From contig JAVTVY010025122.1 of the NCBI GenBank assembly GCA_036873755.1, positions 43,085 through 107,084 of the forward strand: 64,000 bases of DNA, in the 5' to 3' direction. The translations under genes were made by a program, and so were the position numbers. Each line of letters starts with the position of its first letter. Within the stretch, counting starts at the first letter, position 1. The notes under the pieces are model-generated. The model was not told where the DNA came from. It made no database searches and worked only from the letters and a program-made list of their open reading frames with translations. The DNA comes from Hanleya hanleyi (Eukaryota; Mollusca; Polyplacophora; Lepidopleurida; Hanleyidae). Positions 23,543 to 38,500 of this stretch are shown in pieces.

Positions 23543-26500
23543 GTAAGCTTGCACACAAATCTGAGCTTAGACATGTTCAGTGTATTTTATACACATTTAT
23601 CTCTTATCTCTATTTTTAAATAAACTTAAATACGCAGCACTGGGGCTATATTGCTGATGCAACCATGCCCAAGTTTTGATTTATGCTGGCTGTTGCAGCA
23701 TAGCCCATAAGAAGTTATATTTTTGCTGCCTCTCCATCTAATCGCATTGTGTTATCATTTGCAAATCATATTCGTCATGCTATTGCATTGATGCTATTTC
23801 TATTAAGATGGCTCTGGTATATATACAGAAGATAGAAACAACATGTCCGCGTCTCAATGACATATTTGATATATCTGGTTTCTTTCATCGCCAGGTGCTG
23901 GTTTCGAAGAGACATGTCTGGTTGATTCAGACTGCACAGAAGCACAGGGCATGATTTGTAGTCCAAAACAGTGTGATTTATACATATGCCAATGTAAAAT
24001 TGGGTACCTTAAAAACGATTCCGGAGCTTGCAATAAAGGTAATGCTTTCCATATGTCTTTGGTATATGGCTATACAGATACAAAAAGAGGAAACCCATTA
24101 ATGTTTAAATCATTGAAAAGTTGAAATGTTGGTGTCTTCATCCAGTACTTTAAATATGTTAAGTTTTGAAAAGCGGGGGATCTAATTTGGCCCAGGGCGA
24201 TGGTCTGTGTGAACACTATAGTGTTCAAATGAACATCCATAAGCGCGCGCGACTGAGATACACCATACTACAGAACACGACTTAGAAAGAATACGGACGA
24301 GTGATGAGGATTTGATGTAAAAAACATCTCGATGTCTTGCTGGTCATCATTGAAAACTGTTGACAGGTTAGCGGTACGTTTCGTAACCTGTATCTAATTT
24401 GGCTCAACCCTGGCATAGGGCACGTATGAATATCGGATAATTTAGATATTGATGTGTTCATGTGAGCAACCGCAATTAAAGCCTACCTGTGATGTAGAAT
24501 ACTCCTTTTCAGTATTTATGGCGTTTTGTGCTACTATGGCTTTATGAAAAAAAACAAAAAATCGTGTCTTGCAAGAGGAAACAGGTCGACAGTTGTCAAT
24601 GATGATGCTATCCTCCAGTCCATATGACTGACCAGTATTGTTTTGTTAAAGTTATTGGCCCGATATACGATATTGCTTCAAACAAACGACAGTAGGTATG
24701 GCAACAATTCAAGTAACAACCCACTGGTACGGTAAAGCCATTATCACTAACTAGTATCAAAGATATCCGCAGCGTTTGAGAGCATCTCAACAGAAACGAT
24801 TATATTTGGTGCGAATAAGGTATTTAGATTATAGGAATTTCCTGTGGATGAATCGTGCCTTATAAATGTCCGACCTGTACCCCCACCTTGCAGAAAGTAT
24901 CCATATACTGGGTGCCAAAGCCGTAGTATACATTCTGCAGCTAATGGACATGGTACTTGGAGGATTTGCATCTCCCGAATTAAATATTTCTGGCTTTTAC
25001 GCCACGCCCTCTTTTCAATCGCCACCAACCGCGCGCTAGCCAGCGAACTTTGACCCCAGCATAATAACCTTCAGATTTAGCGGGACACACCGGGCGGCAT
25101 TTTTACACGCACCGCTAGGAATAGTAAAATGATGTCTGCGTTACGAAGTCAACGCATTCTATCTTGTTAAATTTACCAGCAAAGCCACTATTTGTAGGAT
25201 ATCACACCTCATGGTTGTACATAAATACTGACCTTCGGGCTATGGTAAACCTAAGAAAACGCCAATGAACCTAGCCATATTTTGGCTGAAGACACTACAC
25301 AAAATTCATTCATTAGCAGACGGCAAACGTAAAACTGGGTAGCTGAATTTCATCCACTATCATAACCATGTTGGTCAGTTTCTTTTGTTAGAAGAACTAC
25401 TCAAGTTACACAGGTTGTTTGATACGTTTGTTTGATAAACACAGAAATCATAATGACATTTAGATCTTGGACATGATCAGTCTGATCAGGCAAAATTCCC
25501 CTGCTTGGTTATACGGATAGTATGCAGGATTGGCTCATATTTGGTAACTGACTTATTAGATTACAATGTTTACTCATGCAATTCTTTCTTCTCTCCATTG
25601 TGTCCTTCAGTATCTCTGGTTGGTGGGAACTGCACGAGCAACAAAGATTGCATGAATCATCCTTACTACAAGTGCGATATTTCTGGAGTGTGTGCATGCA
25701 CCGGTTTCACCACTGCCAGCAGTGACAATTTCAAATGTTATTTTGATGGAGTTAAAGAACCCGGAGACTCCTGCATAGACGGAGATAACTGTGGGACAGA
25801 CGCGGAATGTCGTAATAACATATGCCAATGTAAATCTGGGTACGAAATGTGGTCAGAACACGAAAGATGGTTGAACTTTCCAACTTCTTTATTTGTGGAT
25901 TGTTTGGCGAAACAATTATCTTTCGGTAAGCTTTCTCTGTCGACTTATGGTCACGTTATGCCACAAGCGTTATTGGTATGTGGTGCCGGCTTCTATAGAA
26001 CAATACTTGAATGATTCTCACAACATTTCTCAATACAATGTAAGGAATACATCCAGTATGGACCCAGAAACTGAGATTATATATTCGCATGCTTATGAAG
26101 AAACTGGGTGATGCGATAGTCAAGGGAAAAAACGTAGAACAATTACACCCAGAATGACATTGTGATCAAATACTATACGAAGTGTGGACATAAATCGCAA
26201 AAGCTGATGGTCGCGCGCATGAATTGTCTGTGGGTAAACGTTGTCTCTCAACAAATAATCACCTCACGGCAAAGCATTCTGTGAGCAGTACTCCAAGTGT
26301 AATATTGAATTATTTAATGCGTGCCATATTATCCAATCGACATGCGTGTGCGAATGCGTTGTACATCCCATGTATTGTCAAGGAGGACACCATGTCTCAG
26401 TCACATCCATAATCATCATCGCATTGTCAAAAACTGCTGATTTCCATTTTCTATTCTGTACGACAGATACCTGCAACGGGACAAACATCACTGAGATTAC

Positions 26501-29500
26501 GATGTTGATGCCAATTTCCACAACGGGTAACGTATACATTGACTAACTATATTACATGTATACAACTATTATAGCGCTTCTGCCTTACCTCAATAATTGT
26601 CAGTTCTGGACAGGGGAAGCAATCTGAGTCTTTCGTATAGGTGTTCTTAAAATCAGTATGTTATTGGTTGTCCGAGTGGGACAAGGAAATTTGAAAATTT
26701 TTCAACACGGACAACCAATTGAAACTGATTCGCGGGCATCTTAACATTATTTTCCAATTGTTAAAAAACATTGACAGGATTTGGGAACAGCTGGAAATTT
26801 GGTTCTACTCCCCATATCTTCTACAAGTAAAACATGTCGCAGAAGCACCGCAAATTATCAAATAATACTTCAGAGAAGGCCTTCGTGAGGTTGGTAAAGA
26901 TATTAGACCATACTACGGTATTTATTTATTCACAATGTTACAAGCAAACTATAATCATCGCCACATTGAAATGGAATCTTCCGAGTGGACAACCGTGCCG
27001 GACACCTATTCGTGGTCAATTTTGCATAATGTCGCGTCGAGTGAGCTGATAGGAAAATGGGAAGCTGACATTAATGTGTGTGGTAAACATCTACTTGGTG
27101 ACCAGCCTATTTACCCTAAGTTCTGAAAGAAGCAGATATGGAACACCAAAATGATCACCAATACTGAAACAAACGACAGGAAATTATACATTTCCAAATG
27201 GCATGTGCAAGTGATGTATGCTTTCGATTATTGACCCAGAAATTCTTTCATGGTCGATGGCTGTATGCTAAATATGGGATCTGCCGCTTGCTATTCTGGA
27301 CGTTCACTTCTATGTGTCGCAGCCAGGTTTTAATCTAGAAAATTCCTGGCGGTGTCTTGCCGATGTACTCGACATTTCTAACGCACTTGTAAATGTACAT
27401 TTCTATCTGTTTATGTGACAATGTGATGTATAAGAAAACAGTTTTGCTTTCCCACCCTTTATAATATAGCTAACAGGAAGAATCGATGAGTTTTCTCAAA
27501 AGTGAACAAATATTTGTCTTTTTACAGAGTTTAATCCAACCACAACGGATATCGTAATCACTACCACAGTCCCAGATGGTGAGTATATTATAGATGTGAC
27601 CATGTCCAAGAGTTTAAGCTTGGATGCAGCATACCCGACATAAGAAATTATATTTTTGCAATCTCTCCAACTAACCGCATTGTGCTAGCATGTACCTTGA
27701 TGCTATTTATTGCCTTAATGCTGTTTCTATTAAGATAGCTCTGGTATATACAGCAGATAGAAACAACATCTCCGCGTCTCAGTGACATATTTGATGTATC
27801 TGGTTTCTTTCATCGCCAGGTGCTGGTTTCGAAGAGAGATGTCTGGTTGATTCAGACTGCACAGAAGAGGGCATGATTTGTAGTCCAAGACAGTGTGATT
27901 TATACATATGCCAATGTAATATTGGGTACCTTAAAAACGATTCCGGAGCTTGCAATAAAGGTATTGCTTTCCATATGTCTTTGGTATATGGTCGTAGCCA
28001 TATTTTGGTTGAAGACACTAGACGTACTGCGTGAAATGTTCAAGTTTCCAATTACGGAAACCCGCAGGAAACCTATTGGAAACTGTGTTGCTACAGTTTC
28101 CAATAAGTTTCTTGTGGGTTTCCGGAATTGAAAACTTGACCATTTCATTAGCAGGCGGCAAACGTAAAACTGGGTAAACATGTTGGTCTGTTTCTTTTGT
28201 TAGAAGAACTGCTCAAGTTACACTGGTTGTTTGAAACGTTTCAGTAAATCCAGTAATCATGGTGATATTTAGATATTGCACATGATCAGTCCGATATCAG
28301 GCAAAACCCCCCTGCTTGGTTATACGGATATTATGCAGGATTGGCTCATATTCGGTAACTGACTTATTAGATTACAATGTTTACTCATGCAATTCTTTCT
28401 TCTCTCCATTGTGTCCTTCAGTATCTCTGGTTGGTGGGAACTGCACGAGCAACAAAGATTGCATGAATCATCCTTACTACAAGTGCGATATTTCTGGAGT
28501 GTGTGCATGCACCGGTTTCACCACTGCCAGCAGTGACAATTTCAAATGTTATTTTGATGGAGTTAAAGAACCCGGAGACTCCTGCATAGACGGAGATAAC
28601 TGTGGGACAGACGCAGAATGCCGTAATAACATATGCCAGTGTAAATCTGGGTACGAAATGTGGTCAGAACACGAAAGATGGTTGAACTTTCCAGCTTCAT
28701 TATTTGTGGATTGTCGGGCGGAAGAATTATCATTTGGTAAGTTGTCGACAAATAGTCAATATGTTTCACCAACGACGTTGAAACCGTATATGGATAAATG
28801 TTTGTCTGATTCGTATGTCGCGAAAGCGACGCTCGACTATGCACATAGAGATAATGTCGTCGAATTTGTGCATGCATATAAAGCTGAACTGCAGCCATTT
28901 GAACATTATATATCAAATTTATCTACAATAATAATATGATTATGAAATTCGCTAATTTTCTATCTTGTATGACAGATATGTGCAATGAACCGAACATCAC
29001 AACAACTGAGACTTCAAGCGCAATCATCACAACAGGTAAGGTGTATATGTCAAAGAAATAGACATCTGGCTCAGCGCTTAGCATATAATTTTAAAACCGG
29101 CATTTTTTGGTCGATTTGTCGGTCAGATTTTCCGAATTTTTTATTTATGCAATTTCTCTACAAAAGCTGCCTGATAAGTTAGTAAATAATGAGATAATGT
29201 GAAATAAAAAAGTTTTATTCCACTTTTTCATCGCGAAAAAGCAGAAATGGTGAAGAAATATGATGAAAACATCACTTTTCTGGTACCCCAGAGTCTTCAA
29301 TTTACCTATGATCCCCTGTCCAGGGGAATTTGCGAATAGGTTCAAAATAGCTCCAATATGATAAACTATAAAGTCACGGAGTTTCATCTCCCCATTTTTT
29401 GCCGTTCCGGAGATAGAGCAGAAAGTTTGGTAGGGAAACATTTTGCCCCTCCCAATGACCTGGTAGGATTGACACAGTAAAACAATCAAAATTAAGCAAA

Positions 29501-32500
29501 ATGAGAAACTTTACGTTAACAAATTACGCATATGATTGATGTACAGTCAATTTTTCTTTGGCACAGTAAATTGGCAAGACAATATCATCACTCGATATTA
29601 AGGTATTCCCCAAAATAACAGGCTTGTACATTGCAAAGCGGTTTTGTAATTCAGGACAAATTAAACGCAACATTAAACGCAACATTAATATAAATGTGAT
29701 GAAAACCGAACAGAATACTGTTCAGAAGTCGTGATGCCTCACAGACAAATATACGGGTTGCACAATTCTCAAAAACATATCAAGAACCAAAAGCGACCAA
29801 TATGACGATTTGTATCCCAGCCTCGCGTTTATTGTAGATGATCATGTGGACTTCTTGAATGACATAACCACACGGCCCCTAGCGCTGGCTTGAGCGGCAT
29901 TATTTCAGATCGATGATGTGATCTGTTGGAAAACGATGAAATATGTGACCGTGAAATAGTAAAAGAACGACGGAGAATTTATTGAATGAAACTTCAAAAC
30001 TGAACATTAAAGATTAAACATTAGCAAAACCGTCTTCCTGTTCTCTGCCGCCAAGAACCTCCCAGTCCTCTTTATGGATTCACTTTCGTCAAGAACCGAT
30101 TGGCACTTGTTCATTGGTTGACAAAGAGTATATTGAAGGTGGGTTGGATAATTTGGTATACTTGTAAATGGAACATAAGCCACGGATAGCTTCAATCAAA
30201 ACCGTTGGAGAGGTATACTATCATTGTATGTAATTACCCTATCTCCCATATTGTAATTATTCTTCCTGATATAGCTGTATTACCCTCTGCAGCCAACAAA
30301 CAAGGCACCTGGAAGATGTGTGTCGCGCGGATTTGCAATATCTGATCTTCGTTTCCCGTCCTGGTATAAACTACGATTCATTCTGTCGAGTCGCCGCGAA
30401 CCGTTCTATCCGTCGAACGCTGATCCATGTATGAGTATCAGTCACATCTAGCATTGAAAGAGTGGGGCGGCGGAGATGGGTGCTTTTATGCACGCACCCC
30501 TTCACTGACTCGGAATGACAAGAGTATGTCTCCTTTACCAACTCAATGCAGCCGAATAAACTGTGGTGGTTGCTAATACAGTGTTTTATCCGTTGTTAGC
30601 CATGTTCATAATCCCAGATATAAGGCACATGATCCAGCACTCTCAAGATGACTTTACATCGATACGGATTTGATATTTTTGAAACATCATAATGTCTTGC
30701 CGGCATCATTGAAAACACTTGACCGTTTGTCTCTTGCGGGAAACTAGCCTATCTTTATGTATACTATGATTGTATTTTTGAAATTGGTGCTAATGCTGTT
30801 ATATGGAATATGGAGAAGGTCTTTGGATTATGTACGTGAATATTCTTTCAGACCGCTGAATTATGGATGACGGACCAGACGCTTGTAATATTCATTTGAG
30901 AGTTTGCGTTCATTATTTCTGAATGGCTTGGCTGAATATTCTCTGTTTCCGTATTTCAGTTTGGTCGTCCGAGAATTTTTGGCAAGTTAATGACAAAAAT
31001 TTAACTTTTTGTCTGTTGTGAGACAATTTGGCAGCGATAATGATTTGAGGAATAGCACATCATCATCATGTATTGCCGCCATAATACCACAACTGACCGT
31101 TTCTCTCTTCAAAGAGAATTATTGTTTCGTTATAGAATGTCGGGAATAAACGATATTTTGATTGGCCTATTAGCGTGGGAATTTTGTTGTGAACGACGAC
31201 TGAATACCAAATGTCGGATCTGACGCCTATACTTATCATTTCTGCTTCAGGTGAATATACTGAGCGATGTCACTACAACCAGATGGAAAGATAATGCCGC
31301 AGTATATACACTGTGCTAGTTTGACTGGATACTTTCTTTACGAAATATCGGTGTAATGGAAATGTACTTTTTCTATCGCCGAAAATATGTGACCAAGACG
31401 GTCATGTGCTATGTGCATGACAGGTGGCAATGAACACACTAGCAAACGGACACAGGTGGCAATGATCACACTAGCAATCGGACGTAAAAAATGGCTCTTG
31501 GTTTTGGTTCTGGTCATGTTTTAGAAAGATGAAATTGGTATTTGTCTGTGGGGTCATATGACTTCCTGTCTGTACGTCGGCATCGTGTTTCACCACCGTT
31601 TTAGTATAACGTTTTCGTCGTCTGAAAGTACAATTCTTTTTGGCTCAGTACCTTTCACCTGAATAGAAAACAGTTTTAAGGAATAATGCTGTTTCCGTTA
31701 TCTTTAACTTTAGTGGAGTGGCATACGTAATTAGAACTTTACACGGTTAGATCTTGGATATAATAATGATCCATAAGCTGCCTGCGAAATGTGGTATTTG
31801 GAATCGCAAGCATATGCGAATTTCCCTTCCTTGGCGCTCCTTCACTAAAATACACTACATGGTATCCCTTCAACCAAAGACAGAGATTCGGGACAGAATT
31901 GCTATGTTTATTTTTCAACCTGAAGTCGATATTCTGTCTGTTTTTGTTTGGATAATATTATGACTAAACCTTGGTGAATTCAGCTCAGAATTTGTTCGAG
32001 GCGGCCGCGTGTTATGTAAAGACACACTGCCAAAAATAGGGTGCCAAAAATAGGGTACTTAAAACAAGAAAAAAAACTTATTTTAAGAAAAAATCATCTT
32101 GAAATAAGATAAATTATCATCGAGTGGGGTAAGAATAATTTACTTATGGATATTTCCTTGGATAAGAAAATTATAAGTTTATTTATCTTATTCAAGATTC
32201 ACAAATCTTATTCGAAGATCTTAATTAAGAAAAAATATCTTGGCACTTTTTACTCATTTAAGAAAAAAAATCTGATTTTTTCTTCAGTAAGATAATTTAT
32301 CTTGCCATGAAATCTAAAGTAAACGGCCAAATTACAAGCGTCTAGTCCGTCATTCATAATCCAGCCGTCGTCCATTAGAGAATATCCGCGTCCATAATCC
32401 AAAGACATATCAAACACCAAAGATATGATGGATAATTCTCAAAATTTTGAAAATCTGTCATCTTCAATTCTCCACAGACATTACAAATATAACAGCATAT

Positions 32501-35500
32501 TGCACTCTTGATAATAAAAACACCTAAACTGTTCAAATAGAATTGCCCAGCCTTTGCCCCAATCAGGTGCTTGTGGTGAAGAAAGTCCCAATGTTTAGTC
32601 GCAGACAGGGTTGCAAGGTCTAGCAAGCTAAAGCATACACCCAAGTTCATATACGAATATTCTTCCAAAGCTGAAGGAAAGAACTATGAAACACTGAAGG
32701 AATCAGTACACTGCATACCATGTAGAATCCAGATCGGATGTTTTATTAACATACTCAACGCCCCAAAAGTTTCTGCCAGTCAAGATTGTCAGAGGCAACC
32801 TGCCACCAATTTACATTTCAGAGACATGTTTCCTGAATAGACTGCAGTCACTGGCTTGATGCAATGACTTTGGTTTGAATGCCTATCTGACATTTATCAT
32901 GAATAAGCTTATTCAACCCCAAAATACTTTTGGAGAATTCAAAACACATTTCATTTTTTTTCCATTATACTGTAAATATAAAATAATTTGATTAGCTAAT
33001 GTATATAAAATGTGTTGCTTTTTATATCTCTTTGACATAGGCGAAGCTTTTCTTGGAAATACGTTTCTACATTGCTGTGCACATCGGAGGTCGAGCTTGT
33101 ATCTTTGCTTTTTATACATATATTTTTCGTGTTTGCTTTGAAACCAATATCAGTCTTAAACTTACTTTCTAATTGCCTGTGTTCAGGTAGACAAAAACGA
33201 CGAAACACATCTGCAGATCCGCACTTTCACCAACAGAATCCCCTAGGATCTACTTTATGTTTCCCAATTTGTTGTTGTTGTTGTTGTATATCTGTAAATC
33301 CACACCCAAAGAAAGCAAATCTCATTTTCGACGTTTTCGCTCAGTTCATTGAACACATTGAGCAATATACTACTCTCATTCATCTGTAGAATGATCCATT
33401 GAGAGGCTCAGTTGAGTTTCCTCAATAATGTACCTGGATACCAACATAATTCGCGAGAATTGTGAGAGAACATGAAATCTTCAGTTGAAAATGGCGGCAA
33501 AATACATGAACCCATATGAAAACCATAACCGCACGTGAAGGTGGACTTGCAGATAAAAATAGTAAATTACAAAAATATGTTTCTCACTCAAAGATATAAT
33601 TTCACGTTTATCTTAGGCAAATTGTAACAGTAACTTTTACAAATTGACAATGACCAATTTCTTTCAGGAAACCACAGGTTCATACTATTTGTGTAGCGAT
33701 CCATTTCCACTCGATTCACGATCTTACATTTTAAGGAGACAAATCACAGAAAAGATATCTTAGTTAAGATAACTTTTCTTATCACGCCATACATCTGGTA
33801 AAAATAAATCTTATTTAAGATAACTTTTCTTATAACAAGATATATGTAGTAAAATTAAATCCTATTTAAGATAATTTTTCTTAAAATAAGATAAATCTGA
33901 CAAAATGGAACAAACTAAGAAAACATTTCTTATTGTAAGGTAATTTATCTAGAATTGAGGTAAAAAAAACTTCTTTAAGTACCCTACTTTTGGCAGTGCA
34001 ACATTTCAATAACAATGGCCATCTGACTATGTTAAGTTGGTTTAGCTCCTCGCTGTTGGTACGTTGGTGTACGTACACAGTGGTTTCTTGTGGATAATGA
34101 TTTTATCGAAATGCTCAGCAATTAACCGTGTTCTCCGAATAAGTTTGTTCGGTAATGTCATGGAAATACTTTATAGACGACGGAACTGCACTGAATGATC
34201 ATGTGACACTGCGGAAATGTGTGCACATGACGGATGTAAGACATGCAGACAAAACTCAAGGGATCGTAGTTTACCGTTTACTGTCATCAACCGGTGTTGT
34301 TGAATTTTGGCACACTAAACTCAAGTCATTACGCTGTGGACGATGCACGGAATGTCCGTACAATAGCATCGTTTATACCGTGTTCCTTCCATTTCCATTT
34401 TCAGGTTGAAGAATGAATATCAGGACTGATTCCATTACTTGACTGTTGAATTGCATTTAAAAAATTTATATTGACGTATATGGGAATAATTTATGTGCTA
34501 TGGTATATAGTACTGCAATATGGTGCATGAAATTGGGTTAATTCTGCACTTTGAGGTAAAAGCATGAAACTTGGCACATTTATGGTACACGATTGGGTGA
34601 TTAAAATTTTCTATAGGCCCACTTGAAATTATTCCAAGATGGCCGCCAAATTCAACATTGCTGCCATTGTAATGTAGAAATCAGGAGGTCATTTGGGATC
34701 CCTAATTTTAACTCCCCGGCTAGGGAGTTGAAACTCTTTATGACATATCTTGGACTCGAGATCGCTGCCTTGCCTCACAACGCTGAACCGGCACGGGTTT
34801 GAGCTCAGCTGGTCCATGTGCGAAAGTTTGTCATTTACTTGAAGACGGGCGGTAGTTCCCTCTGGGTTCTTCGGCTTCATCCGCCAACTAAACTGACTGT
34901 CACCATATGAGTGAAACAACCTTGAGTGTGACATTAAACCAAATCCCCCCTCTGAATGTAATGATTTTGTGACATCATAATGCGACGTCACATAGGCACA
35001 TCATGTGACGTTACTTCAGCTTTTCTTGAAATTAACAGTGAACGTAAAGAATTAAACTTCTTCTTATGATTCCCATTTTGTTCATATTTTTTAATATATA
35101 TCGAATATGAATCATATACATCGCGAACTGAGTTCCACATATTCAAATAACAGTTTATTTACAAGAATGGTTCATTTTCTGTATACTTAGATGATACCAG
35201 TAGTCGAGAGGAAACTCATATTAATTAAATTAATTAAAAAATTAATTCACAATGAAAGGTTTTGTTATATTTTGAAATGATATAAATGTCTGAAAGATCA
35301 CTCAAAGTGGGAGAAATGACACGAATTTGCATAAAATCAAGGAGCCCTTAACCCGTTCTTAAAAAACCTTGGTGCTAACATTCCAACAAAAAATCAGTTC
35401 ATATTATGTCTTTTAATTTTAGTCAAAGAGGACGACCCAGGAGATACAACAAGTACAACAATACTTACTCCACCTGCTCAAGTGGTTATTGTAACGACTG

Positions 35501-38500
35501 CCTCAACAAGGAAGGCAGTTACAACATCTATAGTCCCACCATCCACAACGACGACATCCCCAGTGACAACAACAATGAACACAACTCAAGCACAGCAGAC
35601 GACAGCTGAAACTACTTCGGCGACAGCTCCAACTTCAGTCCCAAGAAGCACTACAGTTCAAACGCCACCGACAACAGCCCAATCATCTGCATCCACAGCT
35701 CCAACGACTACGATAACCACGAGCCAAAAAGCACAGGCAACAGCTGAAACCACTTCACCGACAGTTCCAACATCAGCGCTAACAAGCACTACAAGTCAGG
35801 AACCACAGACAACAACCCAGACTACTACGACGAGGATGCCAATGACAACAATAACAAGCACCACACCGAAAGCACCATCTACAACAGAGATAACAACCCA
35901 ACCAACTACGACGACAGCTCAAATGACTACGATAGCAAGCATCACAAGTCAAACTTCACAGACGACAGCTGAAACTACTTCAACGACAGTTCCAACATCA
36001 GTAATAACAAGCACTACAGTTCAAGCGCCACAGACAACAACCCAATCAACTACGTTCACTGCTCCAGTGATAACGATAGCAAGTACCACGAGTCAAGAAC
36101 CACAGGCAACAGCTGAAACCACTTCAAAGACAGTTCCAACATCAACACTAACAAGCACTACAAGTCAGGAGCCACAGACAACAGCCCAGACTACTACGAC
36201 GAGGATGCCAGTGACAACAATAACAAGCACCACACCGAAAGCACCATCTACAACAGCGGAAGTGAATACAACATCGCCGATTACACTGACCGAAAGCACT
36301 ACCGATGAAAGCACAGTATCCACAACAATGGAAGTACAGCCGATGAAAACAGATCCAAGTACAGCTGCAGAATCATCTGATGCAACCAAGAATAGTACAA
36401 CTACAAGAATTTCTTCGACAGCAAATGTTCACACAACAATTATATCCACCACAACAAACGAAGCATCACCGAGTGCAAAGCCTAGTACAGCAACAGAGTC
36501 AACATCAGTGAGTGCATCCGTGAATTCTGAATCAGAATCTCATACCACCACAACTGAATCCAATACCACTATGTTTTTTTTCAAATCAACATCACAATCA
36601 GCGCAGCCAACAACAAGCAAACCCAGCACTAGTCAGAAGCCATCAACGCCAATAACCAGCGTCCTCACTACAATGCTTTCAGAAACAACCGAAGCATCTA
36701 CAAGTATACGTACACCGAGTACACGAATAGGCACATCTACAACGAACTCTGTACCTAGGAAAACCAATTCCCAAGCAACCACAGCTTCAGTAAGTACACC
36801 CGAAATTACGACTGCTGATTCCACTTCAAGGATATCATCTACGTTGAGTCGAGGGTCATCGACAACAAAGCAAAACATTACCAGTCCAGAGCCCCCAAGA
36901 ACAGCTGAAGTCGACACAACTACTTCCCCGCCTGAAACAACCGAATCCAATTCATCCACAGAAAATCCAACTATGGGGGTGAATGCTACTGAAAATACTA
37001 CTGCAGGTGTCATTACTCCAACCACTGACGTGGTGGGAGTAACTAGTGTGGAGCTGCTATCAAGTTCGACCACACCTACTGTTCTCCCGACAACAACACT
37101 CAGTGTCGTGGCAGAAACAGACACTGTCATCCTTTCCTCTGCCACGACAGTCACAACAGCTATTGTCTCATCTACACTAACACCACATCCAACATCGTCT
37201 ATCCAACCGACAGCAACATCATCGGTTGTGATGACGACGCCAGTTCCAACTATCACTGAATCACAACGGAACATTACGACGACACCCTCTGATACAGGTG
37301 GCAATGAACAGCAGAATGCTATCCCGCTCGGTAAGTGGACATCTATCATTTTTAAATGGATCCTCAGGTTTTAGCGATATTCATATCGTAAGTGTTACAT
37401 ATCTCTCCAATACTTTTCATATATCTCCAATTTCAGCTGCTGTATAAGCATCTGATGTCGGTAGCCTTACAATCACACAATTCTGCTGGCTTTCTTTTCC
37501 GAATATCACATATCTAGGTTCACATTCTATACCACATACATTCTTCATACAGACTCTTCATTCATCCATGATTACGCGACTCTTTGCCATTGATTAGAAC
37601 AAGGGAATATATATATACGAAACACAGAAATAAAGAATATGTGTGAATTTATCAATTTAGAATTCGACAGGGATTCTCAATGCAGCTAATACACAATAGT
37701 ATGGAATAAAATATTCACTTTTGATGAACGTCAGGTCCCTTATAAAAGCACCATGGTAAATATAACTGTGTGTTTGCAATTTTGCCATCATACCATTAGT
37801 CAGGTGTCTCAAGGCCATATTTTGGAGAGATCCTGATTCGCTTGACCAAGAGAGAGAGAGAAAGAGAGAGAGCAAATTATCGCTGAAGGAATAGTTAGAT
37901 TCCCATTTTTTTCATTATCCTTGATGCTAGAAAGCTGAAACTACCCACACTATTACAAACAATCCAAGATGGGCGTTCTGATGATGTTAGACATCTTATT
38001 CTTTCTTTTGTGTGCAATTTTCGTCACTGTAACCGCCTAGTAAATATCTGATTACGGATTTAAATAGTTTCGGCATTTACGTAGAAAAGGGAAATAATTA
38101 AAACACATACGACGAAAAGAAACTTTCAAGTTACACCCTCATGGATGCTGATGCTCTGTTCAACTAGAGTTGATGATGCTCTGTTCTGATGATTATGCAG
38201 CAGGCTCAAAATAACCCCAATTTGAAAAGCTATCAAGACACAAAGTGTCAGCTTTCAACCATTTTGTTTTGTTGTACCAAAGTAAAATTCAATGGGATAG
38301 GTTGCGATTGAATCACACAGACAAATTCGGTTTAAATAATCACATGTGTATAAACGGCTTTCCGTCTCGTAAAAATGAAAGTAGATAGTTGGAAAACACG
38401 GCCCCCGTATTTCAGGTTATTGAATTAAATATTAAAACATTATTACACAAAGAGCCCTTCTCTGATCTTGTCTCCTTCTACCATGCTTTTTCCAAAGTGA

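Larger units (their letters stand above)
27700..28738 (+). repeat. Duplicated exon block (copy of 23,775-25,925)
   Basis: Exons 6 and 7 and their flanking intron sequence repeat exons 2 and 3. Homology includes intron words such as TTGGTCTGTTTCTTTTG and TGGTTATACGGATA. The copies differ by a segment of about 1.2 kb present only in the first and a palindromic MITE present only in the second. Confidence 0.8.

Noticed and set aside
25505..26014. 169-codon single-exon gene (and 207-codon 28,316-28,939)
   Set aside because: Both run through clear acceptor and donor sites; only the inner 315 nt have module homology and duplication support.
34689..34991. 100-codon minus ORF
   Set aside because: It lies across a SINE-like sequence on the opposite strand.
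36633..37349. 238-codon minus-strand ORF
   Set aside because: It is antisense to the mucin exon; Thr/Ser/Pro codon bias removes stops on the opposite strand.
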